From NCBI RefSeq assembly GCF_003992005.1, contig NZ_RQVL01000003.1:94362-158361 (forward strand): DNA of 64,000 nt, in the 5' to 3' direction. Under the pieces are notes generated by a model. That model had not been told where the DNA came from and did not search any database. It worked only from the letters and a program-made list of their open reading frames with translations. This DNA comes from Veillonella sp. VA139 (GTDB lineage Bacteria; Bacillota; Negativicutes; Veillonellales; Veillonellaceae). This document shows positions 1 through 8,159 of the stretch, piece after piece. The position numbers and the translations under genes were made by a program. Each line of letters begins with the position of its first letter. The first letter of the stretch is position 1.

Positions 1-1
1 T

Positions 2-256
2 ATTGCCACAGAAGGAATTATTGTCAAACGAACCCCTATTTTAGTAAAAGAACGAATTGAACGTTTCTTCGCATCAGATTTATATTTGACCTTTGTTCAT
101 TATCAAGGCATCATGGGATTCGGAGAGGATTGGAAAACCTTGTATGTGCAAACAGAAACAGGCGGTGTTTATATCGTGCCCATTAGCTTACAATTTCTGA
201 GCCATCAAGATAAAATGAAAGTCTTAGAGGCACTGAATCGATATAAAAATACTTGA
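2..256 (+). CDS. C-terminal end of an unidentified protein (partial)
   Basis: The window opens inside this reading frame. Eighty-four codons run without interruption to a TGA at 254-256. The visible part is mixed hydrophobic/charged with no clear membrane segment and includes a short stretch FHYQG-like/IMGFGEDW in the middle. I do not recognise the family, and the start lies upstream of the window. It could be the tail of a PH-like or YcxB-like domain protein, but nothing decides this. The spacing to the next gene (about 90 bases) contains that gene's ribosome binding site. Confidence 0.5.
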   Translation: MATEGIIVKRTPILVKERIERFFASDLYLTFVHYQGIMGFGEDWKTLYVQTETGGVYIVPISLQFLSHQDKMKVLEALNRYKNT

Positions 257-349
257 ATAGGACTAGAAAACATGTTAACCTCTTATCAAGGAGTAATATC
301 TGTTCGTTATCCGGCAGGGTCTATTTTCACATAAAGGAGGAAAATCTAT

Positions 350-643
350 ATGTTTGGTGCTTTTCTGCTTCATGCTGTCTATGCAGTCTTAATGTATGCC
401 TTTAGTTATAGAATCATGGTGATTCCCCATGCTATTGTAGTAGCACTTATGGGAATTTTTATGATTTTTGATAAAGGACTTATCATCGCACCTATTCTTT
501 CGTTTATCTATTCGTTCTTTGCTATTGGCATAGCACTTGACGATAATTTCGGTTGGGAAGATGGTACTGGAAATGAAATGATTTGGTGGTGGGTACTACT
601 TTGTTCTATGCTGTCATTTGTTATCTTTGAGTATCTCTACTAG
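350..643 (+). CDS. small hydrophobic membrane protein, function unknown
   Basis: A 97-residue protein preceded by a strong AAAGGAGG ribosome binding site ending about 10 bases before the ATG. Most of the chain is hydrophobic, with about three to four predicted membrane segments (roughly residues 2-20, 24-41, 46-62 and 77-95). One acidic loop (DDNFGWEDGTGNE, about residues 64-76) sits before the last segment. I do not recognise a family. It stands alone, followed by its own terminator at 749-786, so it is a single-gene transcript unless it is read with the partial gene upstream. Confidence 0.7.
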   Translation: MFGAFLLHAVYAVLMYAFSYRIMVIPHAIVVALMGIFMIFDKGLIIAPILSFIYSFFAIGIALDDNFGWEDGTGNEMIWWWVLLCSMLSFVIFEYLY

Positions 644-748
644 CTTATCATATTATATAGATATAATCTAAAGACCAACTTCGTAGAAAAATTAATGAAA
701 TAAGCAAAGCACATGCATTGATATAAACATATTGGTAAATAGAAAATC

Positions 749-790
749 AGCGATATGGTGAGTACATAACTTACTATATCGCTTTTGATT
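749..790 (+). terminator. intrinsic terminator after the small membrane protein gene
   Basis: A 15-bp stem (AGCGATATGGTGAGT at 749-763 paired with 769-783, one G-T wobble), a 5-base loop, then a T-rich run. It separates the small membrane protein gene from the ABC transporter promoter. Confidence 0.8.
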
Positions 791-868
791 TGATAGTTAG
801 TTGTTGGAGGGGCGTTGTCAGTATAAATTACTTTCAGAAGACATGATAAAATTTTTGCAATTTATCTC

Positions 869-897
869 TTTACATCTTTAACTAACTAAAGTATAAT
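869..897 (+). promoter_or_regulatory. sigma-A type promoter for the amino-acid ABC operon
   Basis: A -35 box TTTACA (869-874) and a perfect -10 box TATAAT (892-897) are separated by 17 bases. They lie about 47 bases before the substrate-binding protein ATG at 945. Confidence 0.7.
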
Positions 898-944
898 GTA
901 ATCATGAATTAGAGATTACATATCTATAGAGAGGAGAAAGTATT

Positions 945-1766
945 ATGAATTGGTTACAAAAATGTTCTAAAACGGTATTAGCAGCGGCGAGTGCATTGGT
1001 GATTGTTGGGTTAGTGGCAGGTTGTGGGGCGTCTACGAAGCAGGCGAACACTGAGGTGCCGAAAAAAATTGTCATCGGCTTAGATGATAACTTCCCTCCT
1101 ATGGGATTTAAAGATGAAAAAGGTGAGCTAGTTGGCTTTGATATTGATTTAGCGAAGGAAGTGGCAAAGCGTATTGGTACTGAGGTGGAGTTCAAGTCCA
1201 TCGACTGGGACAGCAAGGAAGCGGAGTTGAAATCTAAACGTATTGACGTGTTGTGGAATGGTTTAACCATTACGAAGGAACGGGAACGTAACATCTTGTT
1301 CTCTAAACCATATCTTCGGGGGGATCAAATTATTGCTGTGAAATCTGATTCTGGTATTGCTGATAAAGCCCAACTTGATGGCAAACGTGTAGGCGTTCAA
1401 TCAGGCTCTACTGGGTTGGAAGCGGTGAAAAATGATCCACAATCTAAAAACTTTAAAGAAATTAAAGAATATGGCGATTATGTAAACGCTTTCATGGACC
1501 TTGAATTAGGCCGTATTGATGCGGTCGTGGTGGATGAAATGGTAGGCCGTTATTTAATCGGCAAAAAAGGTAACAATGTATTCACTGTAGCTACAGGATC
1601 GTTCGCTAGTGAAAAAGTGGGTGTAGGTATGCGCAAGGAAGAGGAAGCATTGAAAGCAAAAGTTGACGCTGCGTTACAAGAAGTGATGAATGATGGTACG
1701 GCTGACAAATTGGCACAAAAATGGTTTGGTAGTACATCCATCTTGACGAAAGAGGAGTATAAATAA
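945..1766 (+). CDS. polar amino-acid ABC transporter, substrate-binding lipoprotein
   Basis: A 273-residue family-3 solute-binding protein that would capture an amino acid (possibly cystine, glutamine or an arginine-like solute) outside the cytoplasmic membrane and hand it to the permease. The N-terminus is a lipoprotein signal with lipobox LVAG and acylated Cys27. The mature domain begins with the family hallmark IVIGLDDNFPPMGFKDE and contains GFDIDLAKEVAKR. RBS AGAGGAG precedes the ATG. It is the first of three tightly spaced genes (2-base gap to the permease), all read from the promoter at 869-897. Family identity is firm; the substrate is not predictable from sequence. Confidence 0.92.
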   Translation: MNWLQKCSKTVLAAASALVIVGLVAGCGASTKQANTEVPKKIVIGLDDNFPPMGFKDEKGELVGFDIDLAKEVAKRIGTEVEFKSIDWDSKEAELKSKRIDVLWNGLTITKERERNILFSKPYLRGDQIIAVKSDSGIADKAQLDGKRVGVQSGSTGLEAVKNDPQSKNFKEIKEYGDYVNAFMDLELGRIDAVVVDEMVGRYLIGKKGNNVFTVATGSFASEKVGVGMRKEEEALKAKVDAALQEVMNDGTADKLAQKWFGSTSILTKEEYK

Positions 1767-1768
1767 AC

Positions 1769-2428
1769 ATGGATGTATTGGAGTATATTTTACAGATAGC
1801 CCCGGCCATTGCCGGCGGGTTCCAAGTGACCTTGTCCTTGTTCTTCATCGTCATCATCTTGTCAGTGCCAGGGGGATTGCTCTTGGCGCTGCTCCGATTG
1901 AGTACGAACCGTGTGGTGACGGCTGTCGTAGATGCTTACGTGTACGTGATGCGTGGTACGCCGTTGATGCTACAAATTTTGCTCATCTATTACGGCTTGC
2001 CATTCATGATTGATGGCTTTGAACTTACAGATATGACGGCGGCAGTGTTGTCATTCGTGTTGAATTACATCGCCTACTTGTGTGAGATTTTCCGCAGTGG
2101 CATCCAATCCATTCCAAAAGGACAGTACGAAGGGGCGAAGGTATTGGGCTTTACCTATGTGCAGACGATGTACAAAATTATTTTGCCGCAGGTGATTAAG
2201 CGCGTGTTGCCACCATTGGCGAATGAAACGATTACACTACTGAAAGATACATCCTTGGTGTATGTCTTAGCTATGAATGATATCTTGCGAATTACTCGTA
2301 GCATTGTACAAAGAGACTTTGACATTACAGCTTTCATCGTAGCTGGGGTATTCTACTTGGCTATGACATTTGTATTGACGAAACTGTATCAATATTTAGA
2401 ACGCCGCATGGCAATTTACGAAGATTAG
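1769..2428 (+). CDS. polar amino-acid ABC transporter, permease
   Basis: A 219-residue inner-membrane permease of the HisM/GlnP type with about five membrane segments. The coupling-helix (EAA) region is visible as EGAKVLGFTYVQTMYKIILPQ (about residues 118-138). The segment YVMRGTPLMLQILLIYYG near residue 60 is typical of the family's N-terminal half. It starts two bases after the binding-protein stop and ends ten bases before the ATPase start, so the three genes form one operon. It probably works as a homodimer because no second permease is present. Confidence 0.92.
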   Translation: MDVLEYILQIAPAIAGGFQVTLSLFFIVIILSVPGGLLLALLRLSTNRVVTAVVDAYVYVMRGTPLMLQILLIYYGLPFMIDGFELTDMTAAVLSFVLNYIAYLCEIFRSGIQSIPKGQYEGAKVLGFTYVQTMYKIILPQVIKRVLPPLANETITLLKDTSLVYVLAMNDILRITRSIVQRDFDITAFIVAGVFYLAMTFVLTKLYQYLERRMAIYED

Positions 2429-2437
2429 GAGGAAACC

Positions 2438-3205
2438 ATGGCTTTCATAGACATGTTACATATTGAAAAGAGCTTTGGCTCTGTGGCGGTCTTGCAAGAC
2501 GTGTCACTATCCATGGAACGTGGCGAAGTGGTGTCCATCATCGGTCCCTCTGGATCGGGTAAATCCACCTTTCTTCGTTGCTTGGGACAATTAGAAACCA
2601 TACAAAAAGGGATGATCATCGTCGATGGAGCGACCTTGGTGGACACGCCGACGAACACAGGGGCAGCGGTCTATGTTGGGAAAGAAGAACAGCAACAAAT
2701 CTTGCTGAAAATGGGGATGGTATTCCAATCTTTCAACCTATTTCCACACATGACAGTGCTAGAAAACATCATGGTGGCACCGCGCATGGTGAAAGGGATG
2801 AAAGATGCAGATATTCTGCCCATCGCACAGTCCTTACTAGAAAAAGTAGGCCTTTGGGATAAACGAGATGTATACCCTAGTACCTTGTCAGGAGGACAAA
2901 AACAACGGGTCGCTATTGCTAGAGCATTAGCGATGAAACCAGAAATTATGCTCTTCGACGAACCTACATCCGCTTTGGACCCAGAGTTCACCAGCGAAGT
3001 ACTGCGGACCATCAAAGAACTAGCCGAAGAAGACATGACTATGATCATCGTCACCCATGAAATGGCATTCGCCCGTGAAGTAGCAGACAGAGTCATCTTC
3101 ATGGCAGACGGCAAAATCCAAGAAGAAGGAACACCAGAAAAAGTCTTCGAGAACCCACAAAACCCAAGAATACAAGCGTTCTTAAACTCCATGCTGCGAG
3201 TATAA
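2438..3205 (+). CDS. polar amino-acid ABC transporter, ATP-binding protein
   Basis: A 255-residue ABC ATPase that powers the permease encoded just upstream. Walker A is GPSGSGKST (about residues 34-42), the signature is LSGGQKQR, Walker B is [12 protein letters not shown], and the switch histidine lies in VTHEM. A 15-residue insertion around [18 protein letters not shown] falls between Walker A and the Q-loop and is longer than in the typical GlnQ/HisP protein. The ATG follows a GGAGG site. The operon ends here with a terminator at 3233-3293. Confidence 0.93.
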   Translation: MAFIDMLHIEKSFGSVAVLQDVSLSMERGEVVSIIGPSGSGKSTFLRCLGQLETIQKGMIIVDGATLVDTPTNTGAAVYVGKEEQQQILLKMGMVFQSFNLFPHMTVLENIMVAPRMVKGMKDADILPIAQSLLEKVGLWDKRDVYPSTLSGGQKQRVAIARALAMKPEIMLFDEPTSALDPEFTSEVLRTIKELAEEDMTMIIVTHEMAFAREVADRVIFMADGKIQEEGTPEKVFENPQNPRIQAFLNSMLRV

Positions 3206-3232
3206 AAACAATATATCGAACTTAAATTACCG

Positions 3233-3293
3233 TACGGGGCACCGGCTACATACAATACTGTATGATATTTGTAGCGAGGTGCGCCGTATTTTT
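3233..3293 (+). terminator. intrinsic terminator after the ABC operon
   Basis: The arms TACGGGGCACCGGCTACA and TGTAGCGAGGTGCGCCGTA pair with two small mismatched positions around an AT-rich loop and are followed by TTTTT. Confidence 0.7.
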
Positions 3294-3513
3294 CTGTATA
3301 ACTATACTTTATGACCTATACGTATTTCTTCGGAGATAAGCACAATCTGTTCCCTTGAGGATACTCATACATAGAGGCATACATATAATTAGTAGAAGAT
3401 ATAGGAGCTATCAACAGGATGGACATCTGTCATATCATTTAACTTTATATGCATTGGCAAAGAGATAGCAAAAGGACACTCTCCTCCGTAAGGATTCCCC
3501 TCACATACTGATG

Positions 3514-3797
3514 ATCATACACAATCGTATAGGCGGACCCAAAGTAGATGATTGCCTTTGACTAATGGAGGTATGAGCTCTGGAGAGATAAGTAAGTAGG
3601 CTAGTTTTGCTATATAAGATAAAGGTTGAGAAGAATGCGGTATGCTCCGCAGCAAACATTACGTAGTGCCGTTTGTGAGGAAGCATGCCGCATTCTGACT
3701 GAGAAGTAGAGGAAAACATACCCTACTTACTCAGGATAAAGTACCCTCAGTCAAAGGCACACATAAATTGCCAATCCGCCATGAGATTGTGTATAAT
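3514..3797. repeat. 284-base imperfect palindrome (hairpin repeat, reverse-oriented family member)
   Basis: The outer arms match over ATACACAATC plus GGCGG (3517-3536 against 3775-3795), followed by TGCCTTTGACT near 3551 and its complement near 3749. AGTAAGTAGG at about 3590 also has its complement near 3721. The centre is a 15-bp stem (3632-3646 with 3682-3696) around AAAC-N13-GTTT. Read on the minus strand, the centre resembles the conserved loop of the hairpin repeats at 40617 and 48188, differing at four of the 13 loop bases. The right end carries the promoter of the next gene. Confidence 0.6.
3768..3797 (+). promoter_or_regulatory. promoter of the rph-rdgB gene, inside the palindrome arm
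   Basis: A -35 box TTGCCA (3768-3773), an 18-base spacer and a perfect -10 box TATAAT (3792-3797). It coincides with the right end of the palindromic repeat, so the repeat supplies or embeds the promoter. Confidence 0.65.
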
Positions 3798-3842
3798 AGG
3801 AGGTATATATTATCCGATTTTAGAGGGAAATGAGGAATGACG

Positions 3843-5180
3843 ATGCGAATTGATGGTCGTGGTGTAAAAGAAATACGCCCTGTGAAAATTACTAGGCATT
3901 ACACTGCCTATGCAGAGGGATCTGTACTAATTGAATGTGGCAATACAAAAGTCCTTTGTACGGCTAGCGTTGAGGATCGCGTTCCCCGCTTTTTGAAAGG
4001 CACTGGTACAGGCTGGGTGACAGCAGAGTACTCCTTGTTACCACGAGCTACACACACTCGTGTACCTAGAGAGGCAGCCAAAGGTAAACAGACAGGTCGC
4101 ACCGTGGAAATCCAACGTTTGATTGGTCGGGCCTTGCGAGCTGTTGTAGACTTAGAAGCTCTTGGGGAAGTATCGATTACGGTAGACTGCGATGTACTAC
4201 AAGCTGATGGCGGTACTCGTACTGCCTCGATTACAGGTGCTTTTGTGGCTTTAGTAGATGCCATTTATTCTATGTACGATGGATATGGTAAGTTTCCTGT
4301 AACGGACTATTTAGCAGCTATTTCTATGGGAATCGGTGAAGATGGTCCTATGCTAGACTTGTGCTATGAAGAAGATAGTGCAGCCGTTGTGGATATGAAT
4401 GTAGTTTGTACTGGAAAAGGTCAACTAGTAGAAGTGCAAGGAACAGGTGAACATGGGACTTTCACAAGAGATGAGTTGAATAGCCTATTAGATTTAGGTG
4501 AATCCGGCACACAACAACTAATGGCGGTACAACGTGAAGCATTAGGTGAAATTGGTCATATGGTGGGTCATGAAAATGCACCAAAAGCAGTAGTATTAGC
4601 TACACGGAATAAAGGAAAAATTCGTGAGTTTACTGCTGCCTTTGAAGAATTAGGCTTTGAAGTGCGCACAGTAGATGATATTGTAGATATTGATGAGCCA
4701 GAAGAAATTGGCACTACCTTTATGGAAAATGCAGAACTAAAGGCTTTATACTATGCAGAGGCTTGTGGTTTGCCTTGTGTAGCTGATGATTCTGGCTTAG
4801 AAGTAGATGCTTTAGGCGGTGCACCAGGTGTATATTCTGCGCGCTATGCAGGATTGCATCGCAGTGACGAAGATAATAATCGGCGTTTGGTAGCCGAACT
4901 GGTGGATGTTACTCCAAGTGATAGAACAGCACGTTATCAATGTGCTCTTGTGTGGGCTACGCCGGATGGACAATGCATTCGAGCTACAGGCACTTGTGAA
5001 GGACTTATCCAGTTAAGCCCAATGGGAAAAGGTGGATTCGGTTACGATCCATACTTTTACATTCCAAAATTAAAAACGACGATGGCCAATATTTCTATGG
5101 AACAAAAGCAAGCTATTAGCCATCGAGGTAAGGCACTACGAGCGTTGGTGGAGCAATTGCGACACACTATAATTAAGTAA
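3843..5180 (+). CDS. rph-rdgB: fused RNase PH and XTP/dITP pyrophosphatase
   Basis: A 445-residue two-domain protein. Residues 1 to about 240 are RNase PH, a phosphorolytic tRNA 3'-end trimming enzyme (MRIDGRG start, [38 protein letters not shown]). Residues about 246-445 are a Ham1/RdgB nucleotide pyrophosphatase that removes inosine and xanthosine triphosphates ([41 protein letters not shown]). The two are usually separate neighbouring genes in Firmicutes; here they are in one frame with a short linker. I prefer the ATG at 3843 (GAGG seven bases upstream and the family-typical MRxDGR start) over 3837, which would add two residues. It is transcribed from the promoter at 3768-3797. Confidence 0.93.
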   Translation: MRIDGRGVKEIRPVKITRHYTAYAEGSVLIECGNTKVLCTASVEDRVPRFLKGTGTGWVTAEYSLLPRATHTRVPREAAKGKQTGRTVEIQRLIGRALRAVVDLEALGEVSITVDCDVLQADGGTRTASITGAFVALVDAIYSMYDGYGKFPVTDYLAAISMGIGEDGPMLDLCYEEDSAAVVDMNVVCTGKGQLVEVQGTGEHGTFTRDELNSLLDLGESGTQQLMAVQREALGEIGHMVGHENAPKAVVLATRNKGKIREFTAAFEELGFEVRTVDDIVDIDEPEEIGTTFMENAELKALYYAEACGLPCVADDSGLEVDALGGAPGVYSARYAGLHRSDEDNNRRLVAELVDVTPSDRTARYQCALVWATPDGQCIRATGTCEGLIQLSPMGKGGFGYDPYFYIPKLKTTMANISMEQKQAISHRGKALRALVEQLRHTIIK

Positions 5181-5214
5181 TTAATAAAAAATGAAAAATT
5201 TTATATCGAAAGTC

Positions 5215-5243
5215 TTGAATATATGGATGTAATTCGATATAAT
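5215..5243 (+). promoter_or_regulatory. promoter of speD and malic enzyme genes
   Basis: TTGAAT (5215-5220), a 17-base spacer and TATAAT (5238-5243). It lies 37 bases before the speD ATG. Confidence 0.75.
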
Positions 5244-5279
5244 AATGGTAGGTATTATAAGGAAGGCAGATATTAAGTT

Positions 5280-6068
5280 ATGGATACATCTGTAAAATCA
5301 AATAAAATGAAACTCTATGGGTTTAATAATTTAACAAAAACCTTGAGTTTTAATATTTATGATATTTGTTATACGCGTACAGAAGAAGAAAAACGCCAAT
5401 ATATTGAATACATTGACGAAGTTTACAATGCACAGCGCCTGACTGATATTTTAACAGAGGTTTCACATATTATCGGAGCCAATGTGTTGAATGTGGCAAA
5501 GCAAGACTATGATCCACAAGGGGCAAGCGTAACCATCCTGATTTCGGAAGAACCTGTTGATAAAGTAGATAAAGATGATGTGGTAATGCATCTCGATAAA
5601 TCTCATTTGACGGTTCATACCTACCCTGAAAGTCATCCAGACAACGGAGTAAGCACATTCCGTGCAGATATTGACGTGTCCACATGTGGTCAGATTTCTC
5701 CGCTCAACGCATTAAACTATCTCATCGATAGCTTTGATTCCGATATCATTAGCTTAGATTATAGAGTGCGTGGATTCACTCGCGATATTCATGGTAAAAA
5801 ATTATTCATGGACCATCGCATGAACTCCATCCAAAATTATATCAATTCTAAAACTCGTAATCTTTACAATATGATCGATGTGAATGTGTATCAAGAAAAT
5901 ATTTTCCATACCAAAATGATGCTGAAAGAGTACGACATTAATAATTATTTGTTTGGTATTACCGAAGAAGATTTGACGCTGAAAGAGCGTAAACAAATCA
6001 ACCAGCAACTCAAACAAGAGATGGCTGAAATCTTTTACGGTAGAAACTTACCATCATTGAAAATCTAG
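5280..6068 (+). CDS. speD: S-adenosylmethionine decarboxylase proenzyme
   Basis: A 262-residue class IA (Escherichia coli-type) SpeD. It makes decarboxylated S-adenosylmethionine, the aminopropyl donor for spermidine. The proenzyme cleaves itself before Ser108 in [17 protein letters not shown], turning that serine into the pyruvoyl cofactor. The length and the downstream [20 protein letters not shown] block match the family. The start follows AAGGAAGG by about 12 bases, slightly long. No spermidine synthase gene is nearby. The next gene (malic enzyme) begins 11 bases after the stop, so the two are probably cotranscribed, an unexpected pairing. Confidence 0.93.
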   Translation: MDTSVKSNKMKLYGFNNLTKTLSFNIYDICYTRTEEEKRQYIEYIDEVYNAQRLTDILTEVSHIIGANVLNVAKQDYDPQGASVTILISEEPVDKVDKDDVVMHLDKSHLTVHTYPESHPDNGVSTFRADIDVSTCGQISPLNALNYLIDSFDSDIISLDYRVRGFTRDIHGKKLFMDHRMNSIQNYINSKTRNLYNMIDVNVYQENIFHTKMMLKEYDINNYLFGITEEDLTLKERKQINQQLKQEMAEIFYGRNLPSLKI

Positions 6069-6079
6069 GAGGTTTTCCC

Positions 6080-7267
6080 ATGGACGTAAAACAAGAGGCA
6101 ATTGAAAAACGCTTGGAACTAAAAGGTTTCTTGCAAACTGGAACAAAATATGAATTAAAAGATGCTCATGACTTAACAGTGGCGTACACTCCAGGTGTAG
6201 CTGAGCCATGCCTTCATATCAAAGAAGATGAAGATAAATCCTTCGACTTAACATGTCGTTCTAATATGGTAGCCGTTGTATCCGACGGTACTCGCGTATT
6301 GGGTTTAGGTGATATCGGAGCAGCAGCTGCGATTCCAGTAATGGAAGGTAAATCCCTATTGTTCAAACGCTTTGGTAATGTAGATTGCATTCCTTTGGTA
6401 ATCGATACAAAAGATCCAGACGTGTTGATCAACACTGTAAAATTAGTACAAAAAAACTTTGCAGGCATTAACTTAGAAGATATTTCTTCTCCTAAATGTT
6501 ACGAAATCGAAAATCGCTTAAAAGAAGAACTAGAAATTCCTGTATTCCACGATGATCAACATGGTACAGCTATTGCTTGTTTAGCAGGTGTGAAAGCGGC
6601 TCTTCGCTTTGTGAAAAAAGACTTGTCCAAAGTTAAAATCGTGGTGAATGGGGCAGGTGCAGCAGGTGCTAATATTGCTCGCTTGTTATACTTAGCAGGT
6701 GCGCGTGATATTACCTTAATGGTAAGCTCTGGTGTATTGAACAAAGATTACAAACGTCTTGATTCCTTACAAGCTGAATTGATCAAAACATTAGGTCAAG
6801 AAACAAAAACTGGCAATTTAGCAGAGATTGCTAAAGGTGCAGACGTATTGTTAGGTGTATCTGCAGCAGGTGCTTTCACAAAAGAAATTTTAGAAAGCTT
6901 AGCAGATGATGCGATTGTATTTGCAATGGCTAACCCAGTGCCAGAAGTAATGTATGAAGAAGCGAAAGCAGCTGGCGTACGTGTGATGGGTACGGGTCGA
7001 AGCGATGCGCCTAACCAAATCAATAACGTAAACGTATTCCCTGGTATCTTCCGTGGCGCCATCGACGTACAAGCACGTGAAATCAATGATGAAATGAAAT
7101 TGGCAGCCGCTGAGGCGCTAGCAGCTCTTGTAACAGATGAAGAATTAGCAGAAGACTACGTAGTAGCCAATGCATTCGATAAACGTGTTCCACTAGCAGT
7201 GGCAAAAGCAGTAGCTGAAACAGCGATTAAAACTGGTGTAGCTCGTAAAACAGAAGTTCCTTACTAA
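6080..7267 (+). CDS. malic enzyme (oxaloacetate-decarboxylating malate dehydrogenase)
   Basis: A 395-residue short-form malic enzyme converting malate to pyruvate and carbon dioxide with reduction of NAD(P). The N-terminal catalytic domain shows YTPGVAEPC with the conserved Tyr36, VVSDGTRVLGLGDIG and HDDQHGTA. The Rossmann domain carries VVNGAGAAGANIARLL, and the late motif GRSDAPNQINN is present. It lacks the phosphotransacetylase domain of MaeB. RBS AGGAGG lies seven bases before the ATG. In a Veillonella-like organism it would feed malate into pyruvate metabolism. The gene ends at a strong terminator. Cofactor preference cannot be read from the sequence with confidence. Confidence 0.93.
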   Translation: MDVKQEAIEKRLELKGFLQTGTKYELKDAHDLTVAYTPGVAEPCLHIKEDEDKSFDLTCRSNMVAVVSDGTRVLGLGDIGAAAAIPVMEGKSLLFKRFGNVDCIPLVIDTKDPDVLINTVKLVQKNFAGINLEDISSPKCYEIENRLKEELEIPVFHDDQHGTAIACLAGVKAALRFVKKDLSKVKIVVNGAGAAGANIARLLYLAGARDITLMVSSGVLNKDYKRLDSLQAELIKTLGQETKTGNLAEIAKGADVLLGVSAAGAFTKEILESLADDAIVFAMANPVPEVMYEEAKAAGVRVMGTGRSDAPNQINNVNVFPGIFRGAIDVQAREINDEMKLAAAEALAALVTDEELAEDYVVANAFDKRVPLAVAKAVAETAIKTGVARKTEVPY

Positions 7268-7288
7268 GATAAAGAACTCTCATATAGT

Positions 7289-7336
7289 ATAGAGGTAGGT
7301 TGAAGTGTTGACTCAACCTACCTCTATCTTTTTTTT
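7289..7336 (+). terminator. intrinsic terminator after malic enzyme
   Basis: A perfect 15-bp stem (ATAGAGGTAGGTTGA at 7289-7303 with 7313-7327), a 9-base loop, then CTTTTTTTT. Confidence 0.92.
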
Positions 7337-7380
7337 ATGTCTAGTCTGTGAAAATTATCACCTGACAAAAAATTAGAAAA

Positions 7381-7396
7381 CCTAAAAAATATTTAG
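7381..7396. promoter_or_regulatory. candidate operator copy 1, CCTAA-N7-TTAG
   Basis: CCTAAAAAATATTTAG, a near-palindrome whose right end is eight bases upstream of the -35 box of the regulator promoter. Two further copies lie downstream of the start point and one lies before the carbamate kinase gene. Confidence 0.55.
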
Positions 7397-7404
7397 AAAA
7401 AGTA

Positions 7405-7433
7405 TTGAATTATAGATATGACAGTGCTATAAT
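7405..7433 (+). promoter_or_regulatory. promoter of the purine-degradation regulator and ygeX
   Basis: TTGAAT (7405-7410), 17 bases, TATAAT (7428-7433). Candidate operators flank it on both sides. Confidence 0.8.
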
Positions 7434-7442
7434 GAGGGCATA

Positions 7443-7478
7443 CCTAATAAATTGTTAGAAAGCCTAAATAATAGTTAG
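7443..7478. promoter_or_regulatory. candidate operator copies 2 and 3, spaced 20 bases apart
   Basis: CCTAATAAATTGTTAG (7443-7458) and CCTAAATAATAGTTAG (7463-7478) are in direct repeat with a 20-base period, two turns of the helix. Copy 3 overlaps the ribosome binding site AGGAGA (7477-7482) of the regulator gene, so occupancy could block transcription and translation. Confidence 0.6.
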
Positions 7479-7487
7479 GAGACAATT

Positions 7488-8159
7488 ATGAAATTAGAAC
7501 AATTAAAGGTAATTGCGCATGGTATTGCGACACAATTTGGAGCTTCATGTGAAGTGTTGATTCACGACGTGCAAATAGAAACATTAGAGAGTTCTATTGT
7601 GTATATTGAGCACGGGGATATTTCTAACCGAAATGTAGGTGATGGCGCCTCGCATGCTGTACTAGATGCGATACGAAATGACGATGGTCAGTGTCAAGGT
7701 AAGGAAGCGTATCTAACACGAACCAAAGATGGAAGGGTTCTTCGATCGACGACAATGTATATACGTGATGATAATGATAAATTACAGTATTTATTATGTA
7801 TTAACTACGATATTACTGATTTTATTACATTACAAAACTCATTAGATCGAATTATCACATCCAGTAATCGAGCGTGGGAAACAAAAGGTGAACGAATTGT
7901 TACATCTGTTAGCGATTTGTTGAGCGATATGTTATCTCAAGCTGAAAAAGTAGTAGGGCGACCAGCACATTTAATGAATAAGAATGAGCGTCTGGAAGCA
8001 ATACGATATTTATATTGCCAGGGCGCTTTTTTGATTTCAAAGGCATCTGATAAGATATCGGAATATTTCAACGTTTCTAAATTTACTTTATATAATGACC
8101 TAAATCAGGTGAAAGAAGAGGAGGAATTACATGGAACGGATTCAATGGGTGAAAAATAA
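7488..8159 (+). CDS. YheO-type PAS and helix-turn-helix regulator of the purine locus
   Basis: A 223-residue cytoplasmic DNA-binding regulator of the YheO/DauR type. The N-terminal YheO-like PAS domain (about residues 5-115) starts with LKVIAHGIATQFGASCEVLIHD and probably senses a small ligand. The C-terminal helix-turn-helix (about 165-210) contains EAIRYLYCQGAFLISKASDKISEYFNVSKFTLYNDL. It is the first gene of the locus and overlaps ygeX by 29 bases, so it most likely controls the degradation genes and itself. The candidate operators around its promoter support autoregulation. The ligand (a purine breakdown product or diaminopropionate) is inference. Confidence 0.82.
   Translation: MKLEQLKVIAHGIATQFGASCEVLIHDVQIETLESSIVYIEHGDISNRNVGDGASHAVLDAIRNDDGQCQGKEAYLTRTKDGRVLRSTTMYIRDDNDKLQYLLCINYDITDFITLQNSLDRIITSSNRAWETKGERIVTSVSDLLSDMLSQAEKVVGRPAHLMNKNERLEAIRYLYCQGAFLISKASDKISEYFNVSKFTLYNDLNQVKEEEELHGTDSMGEK

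Larger units (their letters stand above)
644..944. other. intergenic region holding a terminator and a promoter
   Basis: About 300 bases without a gene. It contains a terminator hairpin at 749-786 and a promoter at 869-897 for the ABC transporter operon. I see no RNA gene or open reading frame in the rest. Confidence 0.6.
3206..3842. other. intergenic region with a terminator and a long imperfect palindrome
   Basis: About 630 bases without a convincing gene. It holds the ABC operon terminator (3233-3293), an apparently featureless stretch (3294-3513), a 284-base imperfect palindrome (3514-3797) and, inside its right arm, the promoter of the rph-rdgB gene. Confidence 0.6.

Noticed and set aside
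3501..3719. 72-codon minus-strand frame in the intergenic region before rph-rdgB
   Set aside because: It lies within a near-palindromic repeat, has no RBS, and its composition is not protein-like.
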